Source: Alkalibacterium kapii (GTDB taxonomy: Bacteria; Bacillota; Bacilli; Lactobacillales; Carnobacteriaceae_A). From it: a stretch of DNA of 42,275 bases. The stretch's first letter is position 1. Every line of letters starts with the position of its first letter. The translations under genes were made by a program, and so were the position numbers. Of this stretch, positions 35,871 to 42,275 are shown one piece after another. The DNA lies in NCBI RefSeq assembly GCF_007988865.1, contig NZ_BJUY01000017.1, positions 1-42,275 of the forward strand, written 5' to 3'. The notes under the pieces are model-generated. The model made no database searches, was not told the origin of the DNA, and saw nothing but the letters and a program-made list of their open reading frames with translations.

Positions 35871-36194
35871 ATGAATATAAACGCTATGAACAGACTTTCA
35901 TTCGTTCATTACTTGAAAAAGGGATACGGTTCTTTGTTCCCTTCTATAACAAGTGTCCAACCACAAATGCCAAAAACGCAAATTACAACCTTTCTAAAGC
36001 AATCAGTTAAACAACACTTTCCTGTTATCGTTCAAGTCAATCCTACTTCACTATCAGAAACTGTCAGTGAGTTCAGAGGGTCAGTTTATTTTTCACCCAA
36101 ATCGACTCAGATCATAGTTAAATCAGACCAAAAATCGATTACTTACTTGATCAATGCGCGTGATATAAGACATATTAGAAAAGTAAATAAATAA
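35871..36194 (+). CDS. Small SOS-regulated protein, YolD-like (tentative)
   Basis: A 107-residue basic protein. ATG follows GGGAGAGG by 6 bases and a LexA-boxed promoter lies directly upstream. The C-terminal half (RGSVYFSPKSTQIIVKS...YLINARDIRHIRKV) has the alternating pattern of the YolD family: a strand of type G-x-V/I, a turn, then I-x-V and a closing I-x-x-I. YolD genes are commonly SOS-induced and paired with a Y-family polymerase (UmuC/DinB). Here no polymerase is near: the next plus-strand gene is birA 4 kb away. I am fairly sure it is a real gene, less sure of the family. A reading frame at 35798 in another phase lacks a ribosome site. Confidence 0.7.
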   Translation: MNINAMNRLSFVHYLKKGYGSLFPSITSVQPQMPKTQITTFLKQSVKQHFPVIVQVNPTSLSETVSEFRGSVYFSPKSTQIIVKSDQKSITYLINARDIRHIRKVNK

Positions 36195-36199
36195 AAAAT

Positions 36200-36258
36200 A
36201 AAACGCTGAAGAGGTTAGACTAGCGATCGTTCATTTAGTCTAACCTCTTCAGCGTTTT
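36200..36258. terminator. Bidirectional terminator between the SOS-box gene and cls
   Basis: A perfect 23-bp inverted repeat (36200-36222 and 36236-36258, core CGCTGAAGAGGTTAGAC) with a 13-base loop. T runs lie on both exits. It separates two convergent genes. Confidence 0.93.
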
Positions 36259-36269
36259 TTATCAGTAAT

Positions 36270-37724
36270 TTATAAAATAGGCGAAAACAATCGACTAAAC
36301 TGTTGTTTAAAAAGCTCCCATTTAGAATAACCCTGTATTATCTCCTCAGTAAGTAAGAATGATGTGCTGATATCCTTTTTGTAAAGCTCAACTTGTTTTT
36401 TTGCCAAGCCTCTGTCATATAAAAATGCATTAACCTCAAAATTCAGCTTGAAGCTTCTGATATCAAAATTAGCCGTCCCAACTGAAAGAATATCTTCATC
36501 TATCACTATTGTCTTGGAATGCAGAAAACCGTTATCATAAATATAAACTTCAGCTCCGCAGTCAACCAGTTCAGTTGCATAGCTCAATGTTGCCCTGTAA
36601 ATAAACGGATGGTCAGGCTTATTGGGCAGCATCAGTTTGACATCTATGCCGGACATGATTGCTATTTTCAATGTTTCCATCAGTGCTTCATCCGGTATGA
36701 AATAGGGCGTTTGGATGTAAACAGATTCTTTTGCCATGCTGATCATTTTAATGAAACCTTTTTTGATTGCGTGCATTTCATTATCAGGACCACTAGATAC
36801 AATTTGCATATCAGTTTCACCTATCAAACCTGAAAATGGAAAATAGCGCTCATCATACTTAATGATTTCTTTTTTTGCTGAAGCATTCCAGTCCATCAAA
36901 AATCGTGTCTGTAAAGGTTTGACACCATTTCCTTCGATCCGCAAGTGAGTATCTCTCCAATACCCCATATTTTTATACAGCCCCAAGTAGTCATCGCCTA
37001 CATTGAACCCGCCCGTATAACCAATTTTCCCATCTATCACAACTATTTTTCTATGATTTCTGTAATTCAATCTAAGGTTGATGAGAAAAAAGCGCGACCC
37101 GAAAAAAGGCTCTACTTGACCGCCATATGCACGTAAATCATCAAAAAAATGTTTACCGAGTACTCGGGCCCCGACCGGATCGTAGAGGACATTTATTTCT
37201 ACACCCTGCTTTGCCTTTTCTTCCAGTGCCTTAACAAGTTTAGTGCCTATCCCATCGTCTCTGAAAATATAGTAGGTCACATGAATATGATCTTTCGCTT
37301 TTTTTATATCCTTGAGCAGTCGATCAAACTTATCGTTACCGTCGTGAATGAGCTTTATTTTATTTCCTTTTGTCAGTACAGACTTATTTCCATTCAAAAA
37401 CAGTTGGATAAGCTCAAATGTCTTGTCCTGATATTGTGATTCAGGTACATCTAAATTTTCTGCCTCTATAAGCTTTTTTTGCGATTCAACGAGCTGTTCC
37501 ATACCGATACGTTCCTGTGATTGAATAGTGAATATCTTTTCTCTGGAAATCTTTCGTCCCAAGAATAAATAGATAATATATCCGAATCCTGGCAGCATGA
37601 TGATAACAAGTAACCATGCCCAGATTGCTGCGATATCTCTTTCTTTTTCCCGAAACACGGTGAATATTGCCAATATAGAATTTAAAAATATAATAATCCA
37701 GAAAACTGTCGAAATGATAGTCAT
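36270..37724 (-). CDS. cls: Cardiolipin synthase (phospholipase D family)
   Basis: Joins two phosphatidylglycerols to make cardiolipin at the membrane. Two N-terminal membrane helices (about 2-22 and 34-54) precede two phospholipase D domains, with HKD motifs HRKIVVIDGKIGYTGG (about 222) and HSKTIVIDEDILSVGT (about 402), both complete with the following Gly/Ser. The 484-residue length is normal. ATG follows AAAGGAG by 7 bases. It has its own promoter and shares a terminator with the SOS-box gene. Cardiolipin often rises under salt stress, fitting the inferred lifestyle. Confidence 0.94.
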   Translation of the reverse strand: MTIISTVFWIIIFLNSILAIFTVFREKERDIAAIWAWLLVIIMLPGFGYIIYLFLGRKISREKIFTIQSQERIGMEQLVESQKKLIEAENLDVPESQYQDKTFELIQLFLNGNKSVLTKGNKIKLIHDGNDKFDRLLKDIKKAKDHIHVTYYIFRDDGIGTKLVKALEEKAKQGVEINVLYDPVGARVLGKHFFDDLRAYGGQVEPFFGSRFFLINLRLNYRNHRKIVVIDGKIGYTGGFNVGDDYLGLYKNMGYWRDTHLRIEGNGVKPLQTRFLMDWNASAKKEIIKYDERYFPFSGLIGETDMQIVSSGPDNEMHAIKKGFIKMISMAKESVYIQTPYFIPDEALMETLKIAIMSGIDVKLMLPNKPDHPFIYRATLSYATELVDCGAEVYIYDNGFLHSKTIVIDEDILSVGTANFDIRSFKLNFEVNAFLYDRGLAKKQVELYKKDISTSFLLTEEIIQGYSKWELFKQQFSRLFSPIL

Positions 37725-37755
37725 GTATGACTCCTTTTAATCTCTCATTTCTTCT

Positions 37756-37785
37756 AGTGTACATTACTTTTATATCCTCTGTCTA
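37756..37785 (-). promoter_or_regulatory. Probable promoter of cls, framed by an inverted repeat
   Basis: TAGACA (37780-37785), 18 bases, TACACT (37756-37761) on the minus strand. CTTCTAG and CTAGAAG (37751-37757 and 37783-37789) flank and overlap both hexamers, forming a 7-bp inverted repeat 25 bases apart that may be a regulator site. Confidence 0.45.
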
Positions 37786-37809
37786 GAAGTTAACTGCTTT
37801 ATCGACAGA

Positions 37810-38373
37810 TTATTTTTTCGCCTGAAAAATGAGTGGTGAGTTTTTATATAAAAGCAGCAGGACTACCATTGTTACGAAGCCTGTCGCCAGCATGCTTAAG
37901 CCATTCATAACAAGGGAAAAAACCACGGCGCTCATACCCCATAATGCATATTCGCCCCAGAATATCCATCCCGCAATAAAGTGCCAGAAATATCGACTGG
38001 CTGCTCCAAGAAAGACAGCAGAAATGATGTAAAAGTAAACCATTTTTTTATTATTTGATTCTATACTACTTAAAATCTCATTGCTGTATAACCCAGCTGC
38101 ACCAGTAAAGGCGTAGGCTAGAGTATACTCTATGATCACCTGGTAAAAGTTCAGCATATAAACTGAACCAGTTATAAAATGGAGTAAGCCCCAAATAAAG
38201 CCTGCATATAATCCTGGAATAACGCCTCTTCTTACTGCATAAAAAGTGAGTGGGATCATACCTAAAGATACACTGAACGACGAACCAATACCTGTTGGGA
38301 TAAATGAAAGCACCATTGCCAGTGATGCAAATAATGTTCCTTCTAAATAAATACGTAACTTTCTGTTTTGCAT
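37810..38373 (-). CDS. thiT: Energy-coupling factor thiamine transporter S component ThiT
   Basis: Membrane-embedded substrate-binding subunit for thiamine; uses a shared ECF energising module encoded elsewhere. The 187-residue protein has six hydrophobic segments. Thiamine-site signatures are present: EYTLAYAFTGAAGLY and SRYFWHFIAGWIFWGEY with its aromatic cluster. Start ATG at 38373 directly follows the U-tract of the leader hairpin. A TPP riboswitch precedes it, which independently supports the substrate. No coupling genes (ecfA, ecfT) are adjacent. Confidence 0.94.
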   Translation of the reverse strand: MQNRKLRIYLEGTLFASLAMVLSFIPTGIGSSFSVSLGMIPLTFYAVRRGVIPGLYAGFIWGLLHFITGSVYMLNFYQVIIEYTLAYAFTGAAGLYSNEILSSIESNNKKMVYFYIISAVFLGAASRYFWHFIAGWIFWGEYALWGMSAVVFSLVMNGLSMLATGFVTMVVLLLLYKNSPLIFQAKK

Positions 38374-38417
38374 AAAAAAGCTCCTCCTAATTTTTTTACT
38401 GAACTAGAAGGAGCTTT
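38374..38417 (-). terminator. Regulatory hairpin of thiT: terminator that also sequesters the ribosome site
   Basis: On the minus strand AAAGCTCCTTCTAGTT (38402-38417) pairs with AATTAGGAGGAGCTTT (38377-38392), 16 bp with two G-U pairs. A T run leads straight into the ATG of thiT. The right arm includes the ribosome site AGGAGGAG. The same hairpin could thus stop transcription or hide the ribosome site when the upstream riboswitch binds TPP. Confidence 0.8.
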
Positions 38418-38462
38418 GAACATACTTTTGCATTTAAGCTATATATCCCTACTCGCATTTAA

Positions 38463-38552
38463 GTACTCTTCCTACGCACGTATCAACGTACAGGTTCGAA
38501 GGGTCTAAACTAAAAGCTTACTCTCAGTCACTAACATTGACTCCCCTAGTAC
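38463..38552 (-). promoter_or_regulatory. TPP riboswitch (THI element) controlling thiT
   Basis: Read on the minus strand the conserved blocks appear in order: GTACTAGGGGAGT (P1/P2 5' side), ACTGAGAG, ACCCTTCGAACCTG, GATACGTGCGTAGG and closing AGTAC. GTACT and AGTAC form P1 (38548-38552 and 38463-38467). These are the invariant CUGAGA and ACCCUU..GAACCUG elements of the pyrophosphate- and pyrimidine-binding arms. It lies about 90 bases upstream of thiT. Expected effect: high TPP shuts thiT off. Confidence 0.95.
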
Positions 38553-38571
38553 AGTATATTTATTTAATTAT

Positions 38572-40254
38572 TTATTTACGAAAGCGTCTATTCTGATTGA
38601 CCTCCATAATAACTGGAAGGATGATTGGACGTCTCTTGGTCTTTTTAAACAAGTGACTGTTGAGCGCTTCTCTTATATCATGTTTGATCGAACCCCAGTC
38701 AAAATCATTGTGTTCAAGATTTTTCTTGACAATATCTTTCACTATTTCAGAAGACTTATCGATCAATTCCTGACTTTCTTTAACAAAAATAAAACCTCTG
38801 GTGACGATATGCGGATTTGATACTATTTTTTGTTTCTTGCGGTCGATCGTCACTACAGCAACGAAAATCCCATCTTCTGAAAGCAAACGTCTGTCTCTCA
38901 AAACGATGTTGCCAACATCACCGATCCCAATACCGTCGATCAGTGTATTGTCAGCAGAAACTTGACCACTTTGCTTCATTTTGTTTTTAGAGTAGCTGAC
39001 GACATCTCCGTTACTTAAAATGAATATATTCTTGTAAGGAATCCCTGTTTCGTTGCCGAGTTCAGCATGGGCTGCAAGCATTCTATATTCTCCCTGAATC
39101 GGTATAAAATAAGTTGGATGCAGTAAATTGATCATCAGCTGAAGTTCGTTTGGCGTGGCATGACCGGACGCTTTTAAATTATCTGAAATTTGTTTGACTG
39201 TTGCTCCTGCACGGTAAATCAGGTTTTCAGTTTCAGCAACCATGACTTCCATAGCTGTTGACGGACTCGTTGCAATGAAAATCAGATCACCATCTTTGAT
39301 ATTTACCTGAGGGTGACTCCCTACAGCCATGCGATTAAGTGTTTTGATCGGCTCTCCAGCTGCACCTGTTTCAAGTACAAGGATCCGGTCGTCATCGTAT
39401 TTGTCGATACGATCGACTGAAACGATCAGCTCCTCATCGGGAAGCGTCAGCTTGTTCAATTTCATAGCACTTTCCAAAATAGCTTCAAGATTTTTTCCTG
39501 TTATGAATACTTTCCTGTTGGATTCATAAGCAGCATTCAGCACTTGCTGAATACGCAAGATATTACTTGCTACAGCAGCGACGATTATTCTACTATCTGT
39601 ATTTTTAAAAGTATCCAGCACTTCTTCTTGAACCTTTTTTTCAGAAACGTTCTCATATGGACTCTCAGCTTCACCCGAGTCGCTGAGTAAAGCTAATACG
39701 CCTTCTTTCCCCAGGTCAGCAATTTGCGACAAGTCTGTGCTGTACATATCCTTTGCACTCTGATCGAATTTGAAATTACCTGTATAAACAATATTTCCTT
39801 CTTCTGTTTGAACAGCAATTCCCATTGAATCAGGAATCGTATGAGTCGTACGGAAAAACTTGACCAGTGTACCATGGAAGTCGATTTCCGTCTTCTCATC
39901 TATCACATGATAATCTTCAAAAGACGATTTCAGGCTTGATTCATTGACAAACAGTTTAGCTAGTTCAATCGTTAGCTCTGATCCAAAAACCGGCACATCA
40001 AACTTATCTAGAAAATAAGGTAAGGCACCAATAGCATCTTCATGACCATGAGTCAGAAAAACACCTGCTATTTTTTCTTTGTTTTCTTCGAGATAACTGA
40101 AATCCGGGATGACTGCATCTATACCGAAAAGTTCATCCTCCGGGTACATAAGACCACAATCGAGAACGAAAATGTCCTCGCCAGATTCAATGACATATAA
40201 ATTTTTACCATTTTCTCTTACTCCACCAAGTGGAATAATTTTTATATTACTCAC
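38572..40254 (-). CDS. rnjB: Ribonuclease J2-like metallo-beta-lactamase RNase with degenerate active site
   Basis: Partner of RNase J1 in message and rRNA processing. The metallo-beta-lactamase domain, beta-CASP domain and C-terminal domain are all present. The metal motif reads HGHEDA (69-74) instead of H-x-H-x-D-H, and the later TGD motif reads TGNFKFDQ (Asn160), so two metal ligands are missing; His138 remains. GSELTIELAKLFV and FRTTHTIPDS resemble J2 rather than J1. The frame opens at GTG 40266, but GTG 40254 is 8 bases after AAGGTGG and gives the usual N-terminus SNIKIIPLGGV (560 residues). It probably acts as a structural partner of J1, as reported for some J2 proteins. Confidence 0.88.
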   Translation of the reverse strand: MSNIKIIPLGGVRENGKNLYVIESGEDIFVLDCGLMYPEDELFGIDAVIPDFSYLEENKEKIAGVFLTHGHEDAIGALPYFLDKFDVPVFGSELTIELAKLFVNESSLKSSFEDYHVIDEKTEIDFHGTLVKFFRTTHTIPDSMGIAVQTEEGNIVYTGNFKFDQSAKDMYSTDLSQIADLGKEGVLALLSDSGEAESPYENVSEKKVQEEVLDTFKNTDSRIIVAAVASNILRIQQVLNAAYESNRKVFITGKNLEAILESAMKLNKLTLPDEELIVSVDRIDKYDDDRILVLETGAAGEPIKTLNRMAVGSHPQVNIKDGDLIFIATSPSTAMEVMVAETENLIYRAGATVKQISDNLKASGHATPNELQLMINLLHPTYFIPIQGEYRMLAAHAELGNETGIPYKNIFILSNGDVVSYSKNKMKQSGQVSADNTLIDGIGIGDVGNIVLRDRRLLSEDGIFVAVVTIDRKKQKIVSNPHIVTRGFIFVKESQELIDKSSEIVKDIVKKNLEHNDFDWGSIKHDIREALNSHLFKKTKRRPIILPVIMEVNQNRRFRK

Positions 40255-40348
40255 TATTCTTTCCACCTTTTAAAAAGCTTTCCAGCTTATAATTTTTTAT
40301 AGTTTTTTTCACCTATGTAACATCCGTCCATTAACAATCGTATTTAAA

Positions 40349-40357
40349 GTATAGCAT
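40349..40357 (-). promoter_or_regulatory. Probable extended -10 promoter of rnjB
   Basis: TGC TATACT on the minus strand, about 95 bases before the rnjB start. The -35 region does not match consensus, as is allowed with an extended -10. Confidence 0.4.
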
Positions 40358-40453
40358 AGATGGGTTGGTTTTCATACTCTGAGACTGTCTCAATTATTTT
40401 TTATCACATTTATTGCTTTTACTGGAGTATTAATATTTATTACTTTAACTGTT

Positions 40454-40482
40454 TTTACCAAAAATCTGGCCGATTCTGATAA
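40454..40482 (+). promoter_or_regulatory. Possible promoter of birA
   Basis: TTTACC (40454-40459), 17 bases, TGATAA (40477-40482). It is a weak match; other AT-rich -10 choices exist downstream (TAAAAT, TATACT). Confidence 0.3.
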
Positions 40483-40536
40483 AATATACTTAGTTATTCA
40501 ATTTTATATTATAAAATATTAAGGAGGTTGTGTTGA

Positions 40537-41517
40537 TTGACTATAGAAGAACGTTTGATTCATTTGCTGAATGTTTCATATCCTAAAACACTTACATCAT
40601 TAGAATTAGCTGACGAGCTGGATCTTGAAGAATCTAGTGTAGACAATCTGACAGCTGATTTGAAAGACAGAAATTATCCGATCACCAGTCATAAACAAAA
40701 ACACCGTTTAGCTTACCCTGTAGTTTCCCTTTTGGACATAAAAAAAGGTTTAGAAACAACGTTTATAGGGGAAACTCTACATTTACATTCTACTCTACGC
40801 TCAACTAATGCATACGCTAAGGAAAATCTTTCAAAGCATAGAGAAGGAACGGTCATCCTGGCCCAGGAACAAACGTCTGGCAAGGGACGATTAGGACGCA
40901 ACTGGTCATCTCCTATGGGAGGCAGCATTTCAATGTCAGTGATAGTAAAACCAAGGATAGATTTCGCAAAAATCCCTTTACTGACTCAATTAACGGCTGC
41001 TTCCCTTGTCAAGGCACTCGAGTCTATTGCTGATGTCAAAATAAAATGGCCGAATGATATCATTTTAAATAGAAAAAAAATTGCCGGAATTTTAATAGAA
41101 TCTGAATTTAGGGGAGATTCACTGTCGGGTATCATTATTGGGATTGGGATCAATACAAATTTAAATAAGCACAACATGCCTGATTCTTTCAGAGATAAAG
41201 CATCATCGGTAAAAGCAGAAACCCACACAGTAGTCGATCCGAATGCACTTATACAGAGTTTTTTAATACACTTTGAAAATGACTACCTGGCTTATATGAC
41301 TACTGGAGATCCAAGCCCTTTCCTATCCTTATGTACTGAGTATTCTGCTTTGATCGGGAAAGATTACTGGGTCACGGGCAAAGATCACAAGAGGAAAGCA
41401 ACGGTCAAAACGATCGATTCTTTTGGAAGACTTGTCGTGACATACCATGATACAAATGTAACAGAGGCCATCAATTCCAGCGCATTCTCTATACGAGGTG
41501 CTGACAGCTATATTTAA
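40537..41517 (+). CDS. birA: Biotin-protein ligase / biotin operon repressor BirA
   Basis: Activates biotin and attaches it to biotin-dependent carboxylases. An N-terminal winged-helix domain (about 1-60; TSLELADELDLEESSVDNL looks like the helix-turn-helix) makes it a potential DNA-binding repressor. The ligase domain has SGKGRLGRNW (114-123), KWPNDI (170-175) and the catalytic lysine in KKIAGILIE (180-188), then a C-terminal SH3-like domain. Start TTG at 40537 is 9 bases after AAGGAGG and no ATG is closer. The 326-residue length is typical of the two-domain form. No biotin genes are adjacent. Confidence 0.93.
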   Translation: MTIEERLIHLLNVSYPKTLTSLELADELDLEESSVDNLTADLKDRNYPITSHKQKHRLAYPVVSLLDIKKGLETTFIGETLHLHSTLRSTNAYAKENLSKHREGTVILAQEQTSGKGRLGRNWSSPMGGSISMSVIVKPRIDFAKIPLLTQLTAASLVKALESIADVKIKWPNDIILNRKKIAGILIESEFRGDSLSGIIIGIGINTNLNKHNMPDSFRDKASSVKAETHTVVDPNALIQSFLIHFENDYLAYMTTGDPSPFLSLCTEYSALIGKDYWVTGKDHKRKATVKTIDSFGRLVVTYHDTNVTEAINSSAFSIRGADSYI

Positions 41518-41574
41518 TCCCCCCATCACCGTAAATTCGGCCGCATTTCAGTGGCTTGCTAGTTTTTGATGCTG

Positions 41575-42165
41575 CTATGAGTTCATCGCGATCAGTATCA
41601 AAACGAATTGGTGAAGAGGATAATAAAAATAAAAGAAATAGCGCGGCAATTTAGGCATCTTCAGTCCTTTTTTCATTAAAAGTATCGGCAGAGACAATAT
41701 TGAATAAATTTGTACGGACAAACCTGTCAGTAATTGGATGATTATAAATAATCCAGTTCCCTGTTTTGCATCCTTTTCTTTCAGCCAGTATATGCCCCAT
41801 CCCAGTAGAAATCCGTAAAGACTGTACTCGACAAACACACTCAACAGACCAAATACAGGTGTATATTTTTTGAACTTTATAGATAATGAAACAAGTCCAA
41901 GCAAAAACAGAACATTTAATTCATTAGCCGTTACAGGCGTTGACAGTAATCCCAGAAGAAAGAGCCTAAGTATGTAATGTCTGTAGTTACTCGTCTTTTC
42001 AGTTCCTTCTATCGTACTGTATAAAAAACAAGGGAACGCTATACGTCCGATGACTCGTAAGAACAATAACTCAGGAAATAAAAAGAAGCCGATATGATCG
42101 ATCGTCATCGTAACTATGCCTATCCATTTGATTGTATTCAGCTTGTTGTCAAATGCTTTATTCAC
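41575..42165 (-). CDS. TraX family membrane protein
   Basis: A 196-residue membrane protein with about six or seven hydrophobic segments. It carries the TraX family signature near the N-terminus: KWIGIVTMTIDHIGFF, then RVIGRIAFPCFLYSTIEG, and a C-terminal YYPLHQF. TraX of the F plasmid acetylates pilin, but chromosomal homologues in Gram-positive bacteria are uncharacterised acyltransferase-like proteins, so no substrate is proposed. Start GTG at 42165 is 8 bases after AGGGG. It is convergent with birA, with no clear terminator in 41518-41574. Confidence 0.82.
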   Translation of the reverse strand: MNKAFDNKLNTIKWIGIVTMTIDHIGFFLFPELLFLRVIGRIAFPCFLYSTIEGTEKTSNYRHYILRLFLLGLLSTPVTANELNVLFLLGLVSLSIKFKKYTPVFGLLSVFVEYSLYGFLLGWGIYWLKEKDAKQGTGLFIIIQLLTGLSVQIYSILSLPILLMKKGLKMPKLPRYFFYFYYPLHQFVLILIAMNS

Positions 42166-42225
42166 AAATTCTGCCCCTTTTCAGTTATTTTTTTGAGCAA
42201 GAAGTTTATTTTCTGATACCATCTT

Positions 42226-42254
42226 ATCTTATAGCAATACAGTCATAAAGACAA
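42226..42254 (-). promoter_or_regulatory. Probable promoter of the TraX-family gene
   Basis: TTGTCT (42249-42254), 17 bases, TAAGAT (42226-42231) on the minus strand, about 60 bases before the start codon. Just upstream, at the window edge, AGAAGGAGACATGC followed by TTTTTT looks like the 3' arm of a terminator whose other arm is outside the window. Confidence 0.5.
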
Positions 42255-42275
42255 AAAAGCATGTCTCCTTCTGAT

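Larger units (their letters stand above)
40255..40536. other. Divergent intergenic region between rnjB and birA
   Basis: This AT-rich 282-base gap contains the likely rnjB and birA promoters. It also holds a small hairpin AAGCT-GGAA-AGCTT followed by TTT in the rnjB leader (minus strand, 40274-40290). No open frame of note and no BirA operator of the TTGTTAACC type is visible. Confidence 0.5.

Noticed and set aside
35798-36010. A 70-codon plus-strand frame overlapping the SOS-box gene
   Set aside because: It begins upstream of the likely transcription start, has no ribosome site, and is in another phase from the better-supported 107-residue gene.
38553-38558. TATACT just upstream of the TPP aptamer as the thiT -10 box
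   Set aside because: The start site would fall inside P1 of the riboswitch and remove its 5' strand, so it cannot serve this leader.
42255-42275. A tiny frame (12 codons) after AAGGAG at the right edge
   Set aside because: Spacing of 2 bases is too short for initiation; the sequence looks more like the 3' arm and U-tail of a terminator cut by the window end.

Overview
The window looks like a chromosomal housekeeping segment of a low-GC Gram-positive bacterium of the order Lactobacillales. It is probably a Carnobacteriaceae-like organism, perhaps a salt- or alkali-tolerant genus such as Alkalibacterium or Marinilactibacillus. This is inferred from gene families and order (Opp transporter, recG-plsX-acpP, the fmt-rsmB-stp-prkC-rsgA-rpe-thiN run, the ntp V-ATPase operon), from very acidic proteins such as the peptide-binding lipoprotein, and from strong AGGAGG ribosome sites with sigma-A promoters. 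I cannot name the species. I see no rRNA, tRNA, insertion sequence, prophage or CRISPR array.

Layout, left to right; nearly all genes are on the minus strand. 121-6174: oligopeptide ABC transporter operon oppDFBCA, with promoter and terminator. 6278-9759: recG, plsX, acpP. 9782-11996: Asp23-family gene and fatty acid kinase gene fakA. 12203-12529: rpmB (L28) on the plus strand with a shared bidirectional terminator. 12529-23519: a long, tightly packed run coaBC-priA-fmt-rsmB-stp-prkC-rsgA-rpe-thiN. 23601-24579: gmk-rpoZ. 24588-25955: a patatin-like lipid hydrolase. 26050-34816: nine-gene Na+-type V-ATPase operon ntpFIKECGABD with a structured, terminator-like leader. 34836-35789: a DegV/FakB-like fatty acid binding protein. 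35811-36258: a small plus-strand gene under what looks like an SOS (LexA) promoter. 36270-37785: cardiolipin synthase. 37810-38552: thiamine transporter gene thiT under a TPP riboswitch. 38572-40254: an RNase J2-like gene with a degenerate active site. 40537-41517: birA on the plus strand. 41575-42254: a TraX-family membrane protein.

Functional themes. Lipid metabolism is spread through the window: PlsX, AcpP, FakA, a DegV protein, cardiolipin synthase and patatin. Thiamine salvage appears twice, as the ThiT uptake subunit with its TPP riboswitch and as ThiN, which makes TPP. Ion homeostasis is represented by the V-ATPase; its proteolipid carries the full sodium-ligand set known from Enterococcus hirae NtpK. 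Cell-envelope signalling is represented by the PASTA kinase and its phosphatase.

The points most worth a second look are: the leader of the ntp operon (a GC-rich closing helix followed directly by eight U, a candidate ion-responsive attenuator or riboswitch); the SOS-box gene with no neighbouring polymerase; the apparent CTG start of the phosphatase gene; the loss of metal ligands in the RNase J2 gene; and a Glu where the decarboxylase half of CoaBC normally has its catalytic Cys. Several starts were moved from the longest reading frame to the codon served by the ribosome binding site; these are noted entry by entry. Residue positions marked 'about' are estimated from nucleotide distance.
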